Source: Limiplasma sp045538465
GTDB lineage: Bacteria > Bacillota > Clostridia > Christensenellales > Aristaeellaceae
Reading direction: 5' to 3'
Assembly (NCBI GenBank): GCA_045538465.1
Contig: JAZSRK010000120.1
Location: forward strand, 1-12,382
Length of the DNA: 12,382 bases
In this document: in pieces, positions 1-6,508 of the stretch
How the letters are laid out: the number at the start of each line of letters is the position of its first letter
How positions within the stretch are numbered: position 1 is the stretch's first letter
Program-made: the position numbers and the translations under genes
The notes under the pieces: model-generated
Databases searched by the model: none
What the model saw: only the letters and a program-made list of their open reading frames with translations
What the model was told of the DNA's origin: nothing

Positions 1-374
1 TGGCCTCCGACTTGATTTGACCAAAGGGAGCGTGTCGCGTTTTCTGGTCACTCTTTTCTAAAAAGAGTTGGCGCGGGAGACGGAGGGAAGCGCGTGCCCA
101 GTGGGCACAACGGCGAAGCCGTTAACGACCCGTAGTCGTCAACCGAAGCAAGTACAGGCCACGGCAGTGGACTGTACGCCGACTGAGGTTGCGGATCAGG
201 CCTCCTGCACCTCCGGTTTGCGCCCATTTCATGGGCGCAAAGGAGAATGAAAGCATAGTCTGAAACAAAAAAGCGGCTGATGGCAGGAGGTTTCTGAAGG
301 AACAATTGATCCGGTAGCGAACAAACGCAATGCACTGGAACAGTGCGCATAATTGCGCTCCCCTGAAATAGGGG
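1..374. other. Intergenic region rich in small hairpins, no gene
   Basis: No credible gene lies here. The open frames on both strands lack ATG starts with ribosome sites and resemble no protein I know. The stretch is instead a run of inverted repeats: TGACCA 18-23 with TGGTCA 45-50; ACTCTTTT 50-57 with AAAAGAGT 61-68; GTGCCC 94-99 with GGGCAC 103-108; AACGGC 109-114 with GCCGTT 118-123; ACGAC 125-129 with GTCGT 135-139; GTACAG 152-157 with CTGTAC 172-177 (inner CCAC/GTGG); the repeat hairpin at 218-240; GCACTG 332-337 with CAGTGC 341-346; and CCCCT 360-364 with AGGGG 370-374, which abuts the next promoter. An upstream gene probably ends left of the window. Confidence 0.6.
197..250 (+). repeat. 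Partial copy 1 of the triple-hairpin intergenic element
   Basis: The arm TTGCGCCCAT (218-227), loop TTC and arm ATGGGCGCAA (231-240) form a perfect 10-bp hairpin. It is identical to the one at 3470-3492. The bases before it (199-220) align with the right half of the second hairpin of the copy at 3416-3492, and both copies continue into a GAATGA-like sequence after the hairpin. This copy therefore seems to keep only the 3' part of the element. Confidence 0.7.
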
Positions 375-403
375 TTGACAACAGACGGTTTCTTTGTTAT
401 TAT
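375..403 (+). promoter_or_regulatory. Sigma-A promoter of the sdpR operon
   Basis: A consensus -35 TTGACA (375-380) is followed by a 17-base spacer and TATTAT (398-403), which matches the -10 consensus at five of six bases. Transcription should start near 410, inside the repeated operator. The first gene's ribosome site is about 50 bases further on. Confidence 0.85.
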
Positions 404-404
404 T

Positions 405-439
405 CATTTAACACTTACGTTAAATGTTAAATGTAAGTG
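405..439. promoter_or_regulatory. Probable SdpR/ArsR operator (repeated half-sites)
   Basis: CATTTAAC (405-412) and GTTAAATG (419-426) form a perfect inverted repeat with a 6-base centre. A second GTTAAATG (426-433) follows directly, sharing one base. A second dyad, CACTTAC (412-418) with GTAAGTG (433-439), is interleaved with them. The site covers the inferred transcription start, so a bound repressor would block initiation. The position fits autorepression by the ArsR-family gene just downstream, as known for sdpR of Bacillus subtilis. That this protein binds here is inferred. Confidence 0.75.
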
Positions 440-476
440 CGCCAGCATCCGGAGCTGGCAGAAGGAGAGGAATCAT

Positions 477-740
477 ATGTCATTGCAGGAAACCCTCAAG
501 GCACTGTCCGACCCGACCCGCCGGGAAATATTGCAGATGCTTCGCAACGGTAGCAAAACCGCAGGGGAGATCAGCGAAAAGTTTGATATTACAGCAGCGG
601 CGATCTCGCGCCATCTGTCCGTTCTGAAAGATGCAGACCTGATACGCGATCAGCGGGACGGCAAGTTTATCATCTACACCCTGAACACCTCCGTGCTGGA
701 AGATGTGCTGTTCTGGGTATCCAATCTGAAGGGAGAGTAA
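477..740 (+). CDS. sdpR: ArsR-family transcriptional repressor, SdpR-like
   Basis: This 87-residue protein is a small winged-helix DNA-binding repressor. LSDPTRREIL (residues 9-18) is the classic ArsR opening. A helix-turn-helix spans about 28-56 (AGEIS to KDADLI), followed by the wing RDGKFIIYTLN. The metal-binding ELCVCDL motif of metal-sensing ArsR proteins is absent, as expected for the SdpR branch. The ATG at 477 is chosen because the ribosome site (GGAGAGG, 464-470) lies 6 bases upstream, while the promoter and operator sit between it and the longer in-frame TTG at 375. A small hairpin (GCCAGC 441-446, GCTGGC 454-459) precedes the ribosome site. The next gene starts 4 bases after the stop and encodes an SdpI-type protein. 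In B. subtilis, SdpI sequesters SdpR at the membrane. The family is firm; the exact effector is inferred. Confidence 0.93.
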   Translation: MSLQETLKALSDPTRREILQMLRNGSKTAGEISEKFDITAAAISRHLSVLKDADLIRDQRDGKFIIYTLNTSVLEDVLFWVSNLKGE

Positions 741-744
741 CGCT

Positions 745-1389
745 ATGCTCAAAAAATACAGCAAAACCCTGATCATCACCACAGTCGTCATTCTTCTGCC
801 CGTGCTGGCGGGGCTGATCCTGTGGAGCCGACTGCCCGAACAGTTTCCCATCCATTTCAATGCTGCCGGTGAAGTGGACGGCTATGCCGGCAAGGCCTTT
901 GGCGTATTCGGTCTGCCGCTGATTCTGGCAGCGATACAATGGCTGTGTGTTGTGGGCAGCCTGAAAATGGATCCCAAGGCTGAAAATCTGGAAGGCAAGA
1001 TGTTTTCGCTGGTGCTGTGGATCACCCCGGTTCTGTCCATCGTGATGCATGCGCTGGTGTACTGCACCGCTCTGGGCATGAACATGAAGGTGCAGATCAT
1101 TGTGCCGCTGCTGATAGGGCTGCTGATGGTCATCATCGGCAACTGGCTGCCCAAGTGCAAGCCCAGCTGGACGCTGGGCATCAAGCTGCCATGGACGCTG
1201 GCGGACGAGGAAAACTGGAACCGCACCCATCGCTTCGCAGGGCCTGTCTGGGTAATCTGCGGCATGGTGATCATGCTCTGCGCATTGATCGGCGGCACCT
1301 TCCTGTGGGTCATGCTGGCTGCGTTTGTGGCTATGATCGTTGTGCCCACAGTGTATTCCTGGCTGCTTTTCAAGGGAAAGATCAAGTAA
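745..1389 (+). CDS. sdpI: SdpI-family integral membrane protein
   Basis: The 214-residue protein has about six membrane helices (near 8-28, 51-72, 87-108, 113-134, 166-187 and 189-208). The N-terminal half carries the DUF1648 signature, LPEQFPIHFNAAGEVDGYAGK (30-50). The C-terminal half carries the SdpI signature: TLGIKLPWTL (143-152), then ADEENWNRTHRFAG. In B. subtilis, SdpI gives immunity to the SdpC killing peptide and, when the peptide is bound, captures the SdpR repressor at the membrane. The gene lies 4 bases after sdpR, with its GGAG ribosome site (732-735) inside the end of sdpR. It is 22 bases before a CPBP-protease gene. No sdpABC toxin genes are present in the window. The role may therefore be immunity against foreign peptides or envelope-stress sensing. 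Confidence 0.93.
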   Translation: MLKKYSKTLIITTVVILLPVLAGLILWSRLPEQFPIHFNAAGEVDGYAGKAFGVFGLPLILAAIQWLCVVGSLKMDPKAENLEGKMFSLVLWITPVLSIVMHALVYCTALGMNMKVQIIVPLLIGLLMVIIGNWLPKCKPSWTLGIKLPWTLADEENWNRTHRFAGPVWVICGMVIMLCALIGGTFLWVMLAAFVAMIVVPTVYSWLLFKGKIK

Positions 1390-1411
1390 GCTGTACGGAG
1401 GAGAATAAATC

Positions 1412-2170
1412 ATGAAAGCATTTATCAAAGCATACTGGAAAACGCTGCTCTTCTTTACTGTGGTGGGCTGGATCGGCGGCTGGGTCTCCGGTCTCTATTT
1501 GCTGGAAAGCTACCCGCCCCAAATGCAGCAGGAGATGCTGGCACAGGGCATGACCGACATGAATATGGCCCTGACGATGGCAATACAGAGCGCGACCTAT
1601 GGTCTGGTGCTTGGAACGGCGGGCATCTGGCTGGGCAGGAAGGTGGGCTTGTGGAAGGACGAACGCCACATCACGAAAAAGCCCCTGCTGGCGGCGCTGG
1701 TCATCAGCCTGATCGGCGGCTTGGGAATCATTCTCCCGGATCTTCTGTTCTTCAGCAAATACGAACCGGCGCTGCTGGACACGTATGCCGTCAAGCCGAC
1801 GATCCCCTATCTGCTGGCAACCGTCACCTACGGCGCGGTGATCGAGGAGGTCATGTTCAGGCTGTTTATGATGTCGCTGGTGGCCTTTGTGCTGCACCTG
1901 CTCTTTGAGCGTAAGCGCAAGGAGGTAAGCACAGCAGTACTGGTGGTGGCGAATGTGATTTCTGCGCTGCTGTTCGCAGCGGGACATCTGCCCGTAAACG
2001 AGATGATGTATGGTCTTACGCCAATGATCGTCTTCCGGTGCTTCCTGCTCAATGGTGTGTTCGCGCTGGCCTTCGGCTGGCTGTACCGGCGGTTCGGCTT
2101 GCGCTACGCCATGATCGCTCACGGTGGCTGCCATGTGGTGTCGAAGCTGATCTGGATTTTGTTCCTTTGA
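1412..2170 (+). CDS. CPBP-family (CAAX protease-like) intramembrane protein
   Basis: This 252-residue membrane protein has several hydrophobic helices and the motifs of the CPBP/Abi family of glutamate-type intramembrane proteases. EEVMFR at 145-150 is the EExxxR motif, and FAAGH at 188-192 is the FxxxH motif. The last motif, usually HxxxN, reads H237-G-G-C-H241, so the Asn is replaced by His. In bacteria, CPBP proteins often sit in bacteriocin clusters, where some act in self-immunity. Here the gene ends an sdpR-sdpI operon, a frequent setting for peptide immunity. The ATG at 1412 follows a GGAGGAG site (1397-1403) with an 8-base gap. The substrate is unknown. The changed motif leaves open whether it cuts peptides or has only a structural role. 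Confidence 0.9.
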   Translation: MKAFIKAYWKTLLFFTVVGWIGGWVSGLYLLESYPPQMQQEMLAQGMTDMNMALTMAIQSATYGLVLGTAGIWLGRKVGLWKDERHITKKPLLAALVISLIGGLGIILPDLLFFSKYEPALLDTYAVKPTIPYLLATVTYGAVIEEVMFRLFMMSLVAFVLHLLFERKRKEVSTAVLVVANVISALLFAAGHLPVNEMMYGLTPMIVFRCFLLNGVFALAFGWLYRRFGLRYAMIAHGGCHVVSKLIWILFL

Positions 2171-2178
2171 TTTTGGCA

Positions 2179-2208
2179 GGCAGAACTTCGGGTTCTGTCC
2201 GCGTTTTT
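2179..2208 (+). terminator. Possible rho-independent terminator after the sdpR operon
   Basis: An 8-bp stem, with one G-T pair, is formed by GGCAGAAC (2179-2186) and GTTCTGTC (2192-2199) around a 5-base loop. A five-T run follows at 2204-2208, four bases after the stem. It lies 9 bases beyond the stop of the CPBP gene. The gap before the T run makes it weaker than a textbook terminator. An overlapping dyad (GTCCG 2197-2201, CGGAC 2214-2218) could compete. Confidence 0.5.
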
Positions 2209-2346
2209 ACGAACGGACGGCCCGAAATAGATAAGGATCATCAGAAGAACATATTCATCCTTTACACGGTTCTTACTGGTAGCCGCTTTTTTGATGCATC
2301 CCCATGACAAATGAAACGCCGATATTGACAATTGGCAGCTTTTCTC

Positions 2347-2374
2347 TTCCGTTTCAGGCACGGTCAGCTATAAT
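2347..2374 (+). promoter_or_regulatory. Probable promoter of the DUF4003 gene
   Basis: A perfect -10 TATAAT lies at 2369-2374, with transcription expected near 2381 and the start codon at 2418. The -35 at normal spacing is poor (about TTCCGT, 2347-2352). A consensus TTGACA occurs at 2325-2330 but is 38 bases from the -10, too far to act as its -35. A weak -35 often means activator dependence, but no activator site was recognised. The rest of 2171-2417 holds no gene. Confidence 0.6.
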
Positions 2375-2417
2375 GGAAACTGTCAACCGGCACTTATCAA
2401 CGAAAGAGTGAACATAA

Positions 2418-3389
2418 ATGGAACCGAAATTGCAGGCTTTGTGCGAACAGTTTATCCAGAACCGGGATCAGATCAAGCGGGTGTACAAAATGTGCAGCAG
2501 CTATCTGCCCCCTGTCTGCGCACATTTGTACGTTGCTCATGGCAAAAGCGTGGATGTGGAGCAGCTGAAAGCCTGCCGGAGCTTGATCAAGGACAAAACT
2601 GGCGTGTTTTCCAACTTCCGAGGCATGATGGAAACGTCGTTTGCCTGCATGCTGGCACTGGAGGATGAGCCGGAGGTGGCTCTGGATAACGCCCTTGCCG
2701 CTTATGCTGAGCTGAAAAAGGAGTTTACCACCTCACAGTACCTGCCTCTGGCAGCCTTTCTGTTGAAGGATGAGGCGGATATGGGCGGTATCATCACCCG
2801 GGGACGGGAGCTTTATCGAACCATGCGCAAGGAACATCCCTTCCTTACTTCTTCCGAGGACAGTACCTTTGCCGTTCTGCTGGCTCTTTCCGATAAGGAC
2901 GACGAGGTTCTCATCAAGGATATGGAAGCCAGCTATGCTTTGCTGAAAGAGCGTTTCCGGAATGGCAACAGCGTACAGACGGTTTCCCATGTGCTGGCCA
3001 TGTCGAAGGACACCCCGGCAGAGAAGTGCGGCAGGCTGATTGATCTTTTCGATGCCCTGCGCAGCTACGGGCTCAAGTACAGTAAGTATTACGAATTGCC
3101 AACTTTGGCTGCTCTTTCCATCTTGCCTGTGGATGCTAAGCAGATAACCATGGATATGCTGGATGTGGATACATGGCTTTCGAAGCAGAAAGGCTACGGC
3201 TTCTGGGGTCTGCCTAAATCCACCCGTCTGATGCATGCCGCCATGATCATCTCCAATGCCTACACGGGCAGTCTCTTGATGAACACCACCGCCATTAGCG
3301 GTACCCTTACCATGCTGATCAGTCAGCAGATTGCCACCATGGCAGCCATCAGCAGTGCTGCCGCTGCCAGCGCTGCGGCAAACAGCTGA
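2418..3389 (+). CDS. DUF4003 family protein, function unknown
   Basis: The 323-residue soluble protein matches my memory of the DUF4003 family along its length. Typical stretches are KTGVFSNFRG (60-69), YLPLAAFLL (108-116), HPFLTSSEDSTFAVLLALSD (140-159), LKYSKYYELPTLAALSIL (219-236) and QKGYGFWGL (257-265). The predicted structure is mostly helical repeats. The C-terminus (about 295-323) is an Ala/Ser-rich, low-complexity tail, which is also common in the family. The family has no assigned reaction, and I see no catalytic motif, signal peptide or membrane segment. The ATG at 2418 has only a weak ribosome site (GAGTG, 2406-2410). The gene seems monocistronic and runs into a convergent terminator shared with uvrA. 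An internal domain of unknown role is all that can be claimed. Confidence 0.87.
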   Translation: MEPKLQALCEQFIQNRDQIKRVYKMCSSYLPPVCAHLYVAHGKSVDVEQLKACRSLIKDKTGVFSNFRGMMETSFACMLALEDEPEVALDNALAAYAELKKEFTTSQYLPLAAFLLKDEADMGGIITRGRELYRTMRKEHPFLTSSEDSTFAVLLALSDKDDEVLIKDMEASYALLKERFRNGNSVQTVSHVLAMSKDTPAEKCGRLIDLFDALRSYGLKYSKYYELPTLAALSILPVDAKQITMDMLDVDTWLSKQKGYGFWGLPKSTRLMHAAMIISNAYTGSLLMNTTAISGTLTMLISQQIATMAAISSAAAASAAANS

Positions 3390-3415
3390 TTTTTAGGGGG
3401 AGAAGAAGGGGGACG

Positions 3416-3492
3416 TTGGGGCTCTGCCCCAAACCCCGGCAGGGGCTTGAGGCCCCTGCACCCCGCATATTGCGCCCATTTCATGGGCGCAA
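3416..3492 (+). repeat. Triple-hairpin intergenic element, copy 2 (3' of DUF4003 gene)
   Basis: Three adjacent perfect hairpins follow the DUF4003 stop. H1 is TTGGGGC (3416-3422), loop TCT, GCCCCAA (3426-3432). H2 is GCAGGGGC (3439-3446) with GCCCCTGC (3452-3459). H3 is TTGCGCCCAT (3470-3479), loop TTC, ATGGGCGCAA (3483-3492). The same order occurs in inverted orientation at 3583-3663 beside uvrA, with different but still paired stem bases. Lying between stop codon and terminator, it would be transcribed as a 3' untranslated region. Confidence 0.8.
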
Positions 3493-3519
3493 AAAGAATG
3501 ATCAACAACATACAAAACG

Positions 3520-3563
3520 AAACGCCACCATAAGCAGATTTATCCATGCTTATAGTGGCGTTT
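3520..3563. terminator. Bidirectional terminator between DUF4003 gene and uvrA
   Basis: A long inverted repeat pairs 3520-3536 (starting AAACGCCAC) with 3547-3563 (ending GTGGCGTTT). It has 17 positions with one C-A mismatch (3529/3554) and a 10-base loop. The stem base is A/T-rich on both sides, so a T-rich tract follows it when read in either direction. It sits between two convergent genes, which supports shared termination. Confidence 0.8.
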
Positions 3564-3582
3564 ATTAGCTATTCTATTCCCT

Positions 3583-3663
3583 TTGTGCCCATGAAATGGG
3601 CACAATTCGGAGGGGCAGGAGGCACTGCCTCCTGCCGGGGGTGCAAGGGGCAGCGCCCCTTGC
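3583..3663 (-). repeat. Triple-hairpin intergenic element, copy 3 (3' of uvrA)
   Basis: This is an inverted, diverged copy of the element at 3416-3492. Read along the uvrA mRNA, H1 is GCAAGGGGC/GCCCCTTGC (3663-3643, loop GCT), H2 is GGCAGGAGGC/GCCTCCTGCC (3636-3614) and H3 is TTGTGCCCAT/ATGGGCACAA (3605-3583, loop TTC). The order and the 3-base loops of H1 and H3 match copy 2. The base changes occur in pairs that keep the stems intact. H1 begins 6 bases after the uvrA stop codon. Confidence 0.8.
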
Positions 3664-3669
3664 CCTCCG

Positions 3670-6504
3670 TCACTTCCGTTTTTTCGCCAGCATCGGTTTC
3701 AAATACTGCCCGGTGTAGCTCTTTTTGCACTTGGCTACCTCTTCGGGGGTACCGGTGACGACGATGGTGCCGCCGCCGTCGCCGCCTTCGGGGCCGAGGT
3801 CGATCAGGTAGTCGGCGGTTTTGATCACATCCAGATTGTGCTCGATGACCAGCACGCTGTTGCCGCCTTCCACCAGCCGCTGCAAAACACCGATGAGCTT
3901 TTCCACGTCTGCCATGTGCAGGCCGGTGGTGGGCTCGTCCAGCAGGTACAGGGTGCGCCCGGTGGCACGGCGGCTCAGTTCGGTGGCCAGCTTGATGCGC
4001 TGTGCTTCGCCGCCGGAAAGCTGGGTGCTGGGCTGCCCCAGCTTGATGTAGCCAAGACCTACATCGTAGAGGGTCTGCAGCTTCTTTTGGATGGGCTCGT
4101 GGTTCTCAAAGAAGGCGAGGGCGTCTTCCACGGTCATTTCCAGCACATCGTGGATGGTTTTGCCGTTGTAGCGCACATCCAAGGTTTCCCGGTTGTAGCG
4201 TGCGCCTTTGCACACATCGCAGGGCACATAGATGTCTGGCAGGAAGTGCATTTCGATCTTGATGAGACCATCGCCGGAGCAGGCTTCGCAGCGCCCGCCC
4301 TTGACATTGAAGGAGAAGCGGTTCTCCTTGTAGCCACGGGCTTTGGCTTCGGGGGTCATGGCGAAGATCTTGCGGATCAAATCAAACATGCCGGTGTAGG
4401 TGGCAGGGTTGGAGCGAGGGGTGCGCCCGATGGGGCTCTGGTCGATGCAGATGATCTTGTCCAGCTGCTCCACGCCCTCCATCTTCTCAAAGGAACCGGC
4501 ATGGGTCTTGGCACGGTTGAGCACCTTGGCCAGATGCTTGTGAAGGATCTCGTTGACCAGACTGCTCTTGCCGGAACCGCTGACGCCGGTAACGCAGCAG
4601 AATACCCCCAAGGGGAAGTCCACGGTCAGGTTTTTCAGGTTGTTCTGGTTGGCTCCGATCACCTTAAGCCATTTTTCCGGCTGGCGGCGCTCCTTGGGCA
4701 CAGCGATGAACCGCTTGCCGCTCAGGTACTGCCCGGTGAGGGAGTTGGGGTTGGCAAGGATCTCGTCAATGGTGCCTTCGGCGGTGATCTCGCCGCCGTG
4801 CACGCCTGCGCCGGGGCCTACATCCACGATGTAGTCGGCGGCATACATGGTGTCCTCGTCATGCTCCACCACAATGAGGGTGTTGCCAAGATCCCGCATG
4901 CGCTTGAGGGTGCTCAGCAGCTTGGCGTTATCCCGCTGGTGCAGGCCGATGGAGGGCTCGTCCAGAATGTACAAAACGCCCATCAGGCTGGAACCGATCT
5001 GGGTGGCCAGACGAATGCGCTGGGCTTCGCCGCCGGAAAGGGAAGCAGCGGCACGGCTCAGGGTGAGGTAGCTGAGGCCAACGCTGTCCAAGAAGCCCAG
5101 ACGTGCGTCGATCTCCTTGAGGATCTGTCGGGCGATCATCTCATCCTTGCCGGAGAGCTGCAGCTGCCGGAAGAAATCCCGGGCAGCGGAAATGCTCAGG
5201 TTGCTCACCTGACTGATGTTGAGCCCGCCCACGGTCACCGCCAGTACTTCGGGCTTGAGCCGGTGTCCCTTGCAGACCTCGCAGGTGCTTTCCAGCATGT
5301 ACTCTTCGTAGGCGGCCTTCATGCCGTCGCTGGTGGTTTCCTGATAGCGGCGCTCCAAAGAGCGGATGACGCCCTCAAAGGTGGTCTGGTAGCGACCCTC
5401 GCCGTTGGCACCCTGATAATGTACGGTAATTTTCTCGTCGGTGCCGTACAATAGTATGTCCATCACCTTTTTGGGCAAGTCCTTCACCGGCGTATCCATA
5501 CTAAAGCCGTATCGCTCTGCCAGTGCTACAAAATAGGTGTTGGCCATGCTGCCTCTGTCGGCCACATTCCAGCCCATGGCTTGTAATGCGCCTTGGTTCA
5601 GGCTCAGCTCCGGGTTGGGGATGATGCTATCCTGCGTAATGCGCATGATGGTGCCAAGGCCGCTGCAATGGGGGCAAGCGCCAAAGGGGCTGTTGAAGGA
5701 AAACATGCGGGGGGCAAGCTCCTCAATGGAGATGCCGCAATCGGGGCAGGCGTAGTTCTGGCTGAACATCAGCTCCTTTTCGCCCATCAGATCGATCAGC
5801 ACCAAGCCGCCGCTTTCCTTGGCGGCGGTCTCCAAACTGTCGGCCAAGCGCTTGCGCATCTCGTCGCTGGGGCGGTTCACCAAACGGTCCACCACGATCT
5901 CCAGCGTATGCTTCAGCTTTTTGTTCAGCGTGGGTGGCTCGTCCAGATCGTAGATCTCACCATCCACACGGATGCGCACATAGCCCCGCTTTTTGGCATC
6001 CTCCATCAGCTTCACATACTCGCCTTTGCGCCCGCGCACGATGGGGGCCAGCACCTGCATGCGCTGGCCCTCCGGCAGGGTAAAGATCTGATCCACCATC
6101 TGGTCGATGGTCTGCTGCTTGATCTCCTTGCCGCACTGGGGGCAATGGGGCACGCCGATGCGGGCGTAGAGCAGACGCAGATAGTCGTGGATCTCCGTTA
6201 CCGTGCCCACGGTAGAGCGAGGGTTGCGCCCCGTGGTCTTCTGGTCGATGGAGATGGCGGGGGAGAGGCCTTCGATGGAGTCGATATCCGGCTTTTCCAT
6301 CTGCCCAAGGAACTGGCGGGCGTAGGAAGAAAGGCTCTCCACATAGCGCCGCTGTCCCTCGGCGTAGATGGTATCAAAGGCCAGCGAGGTTTTGCCGGAG
6401 CCGCTGAGACCAGTGAACACCACCAGCTTGTTGCGGGGGATCTCCAGCGTGACGTTTTTCAGGTTGTGTTCGCGCGCACCGCGAACAATGAGTTTATCCT
6501 GCAA
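3670..6504 (-). CDS. uvrA: UvrABC excinuclease subunit A
   Basis: This is the damage-recognition ATPase of nucleotide excision repair, acting as a cytoplasmic dimer that loads UvrB on lesions. At 944 residues it is full length. Both ABC modules are complete: Walker A GLSGSGKT (32-39) and GVSGSGKS (640-647), signatures LSGGEAQRI (489-497 and 829-837), Walker B LYILDEP (511-517) and LYLLDEP (852-858). The zinc sites C253-C256/C277-C280 and C739-C742/C762-C765 are intact, with extra CxxC pairs at 121/124 and 408/411. The start is TTG (6504-6502), chosen because it aligns with the normal N-terminus (QDKLIVRGAREHNLKN) and follows a GAGGTG ribosome site 7 bases upstream. That site is the last two sense codons of the upstream DUF362 gene, whose stop is 4 bases away, so the pair is co-transcribed and probably translationally coupled. 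Large open frames on the opposite strand are shadows. Confidence 0.99.
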   Translation of the reverse strand: MQDKLIVRGAREHNLKNVTLEIPRNKLVVFTGLSGSGKTSLAFDTIYAEGQRRYVESLSSYARQFLGQMEKPDIDSIEGLSPAISIDQKTTGRNPRSTVGTVTEIHDYLRLLYARIGVPHCPQCGKEIKQQTIDQMVDQIFTLPEGQRMQVLAPIVRGRKGEYVKLMEDAKKRGYVRIRVDGEIYDLDEPPTLNKKLKHTLEIVVDRLVNRPSDEMRKRLADSLETAAKESGGLVLIDLMGEKELMFSQNYACPDCGISIEELAPRMFSFNSPFGACPHCSGLGTIMRITQDSIIPNPELSLNQGALQAMGWNVADRGSMANTYFVALAERYGFSMDTPVKDLPKKVMDILLYGTDEKITVHYQGANGEGRYQTTFEGVIRSLERRYQETTSDGMKAAYEEYMLESTCEVCKGHRLKPEVLAVTVGGLNISQVSNLSISAARDFFRQLQLSGKDEMIARQILKEIDARLGFLDSVGLSYLTLSRAAASLSGGEAQRIRLATQIGSSLMGVLYILDEPSIGLHQRDNAKLLSTLKRMRDLGNTLIVVEHDEDTMYAADYIVDVGPGAGVHGGEITAEGTIDEILANPNSLTGQYLSGKRFIAVPKERRQPEKWLKVIGANQNNLKNLTVDFPLGVFCCVTGVSGSGKSSLVNEILHKHLAKVLNRAKTHAGSFEKMEGVEQLDKIICIDQSPIGRTPRSNPATYTGMFDLIRKIFAMTPEAKARGYKENRFSFNVKGGRCEACSGDGLIKIEMHFLPDIYVPCDVCKGARYNRETLDVRYNGKTIHDVLEMTVEDALAFFENHEPIQKKLQTLYDVGLGYIKLGQPSTQLSGGEAQRIKLATELSRRATGRTLYLLDEPTTGLHMADVEKLIGVLQRLVEGGNSVLVIEHNLDVIKTADYLIDLGPEGGDGGGTIVVTGTPEEVAKCKKSYTGQYLKPMLAKKRK

Positions 6505-6508
6505 AGAA

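Noticed and set aside
94..240. CRISPR array
   Set aside because: The hairpins differ in sequence and have no regular repeat-spacer spacing.
48..407. A 119-codon minus-strand frame across the hairpin-rich region
   Set aside because: No ribosome site or family resemblance. It spans inverted repeats and the sdpR promoter.
375..476. Longer N-terminus for the SdpR-like repressor from the TTG at 375
   Set aside because: That TTG is the -35 element itself, and the intervening bases are the promoter, operator and ribosome site. ArsR homology begins at the ATG at 477.
670..2134. Minus-strand frames of about 250 codons opposite the sdpRI-CPBP operon
   Set aside because: Their His/Gln-rich composition is typical of an antisense frame, and the plus strand has three well-spaced genes with ribosome sites and recognisable families.
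2325..2330. TTGACA as -35 for the DUF4003 promoter
   Set aside because: It is 38 bases from the clear TATAAT, and no -10 lies at normal distance from it.
3838..5454. A 538-codon open frame on the plus strand
   Set aside because: It lies entirely antisense to uvrA, whose motifs are complete. Its Gly/Ala/Val/His-rich translation is typical of a shadow frame in GC-rich DNA, and no ribosome site precedes it.
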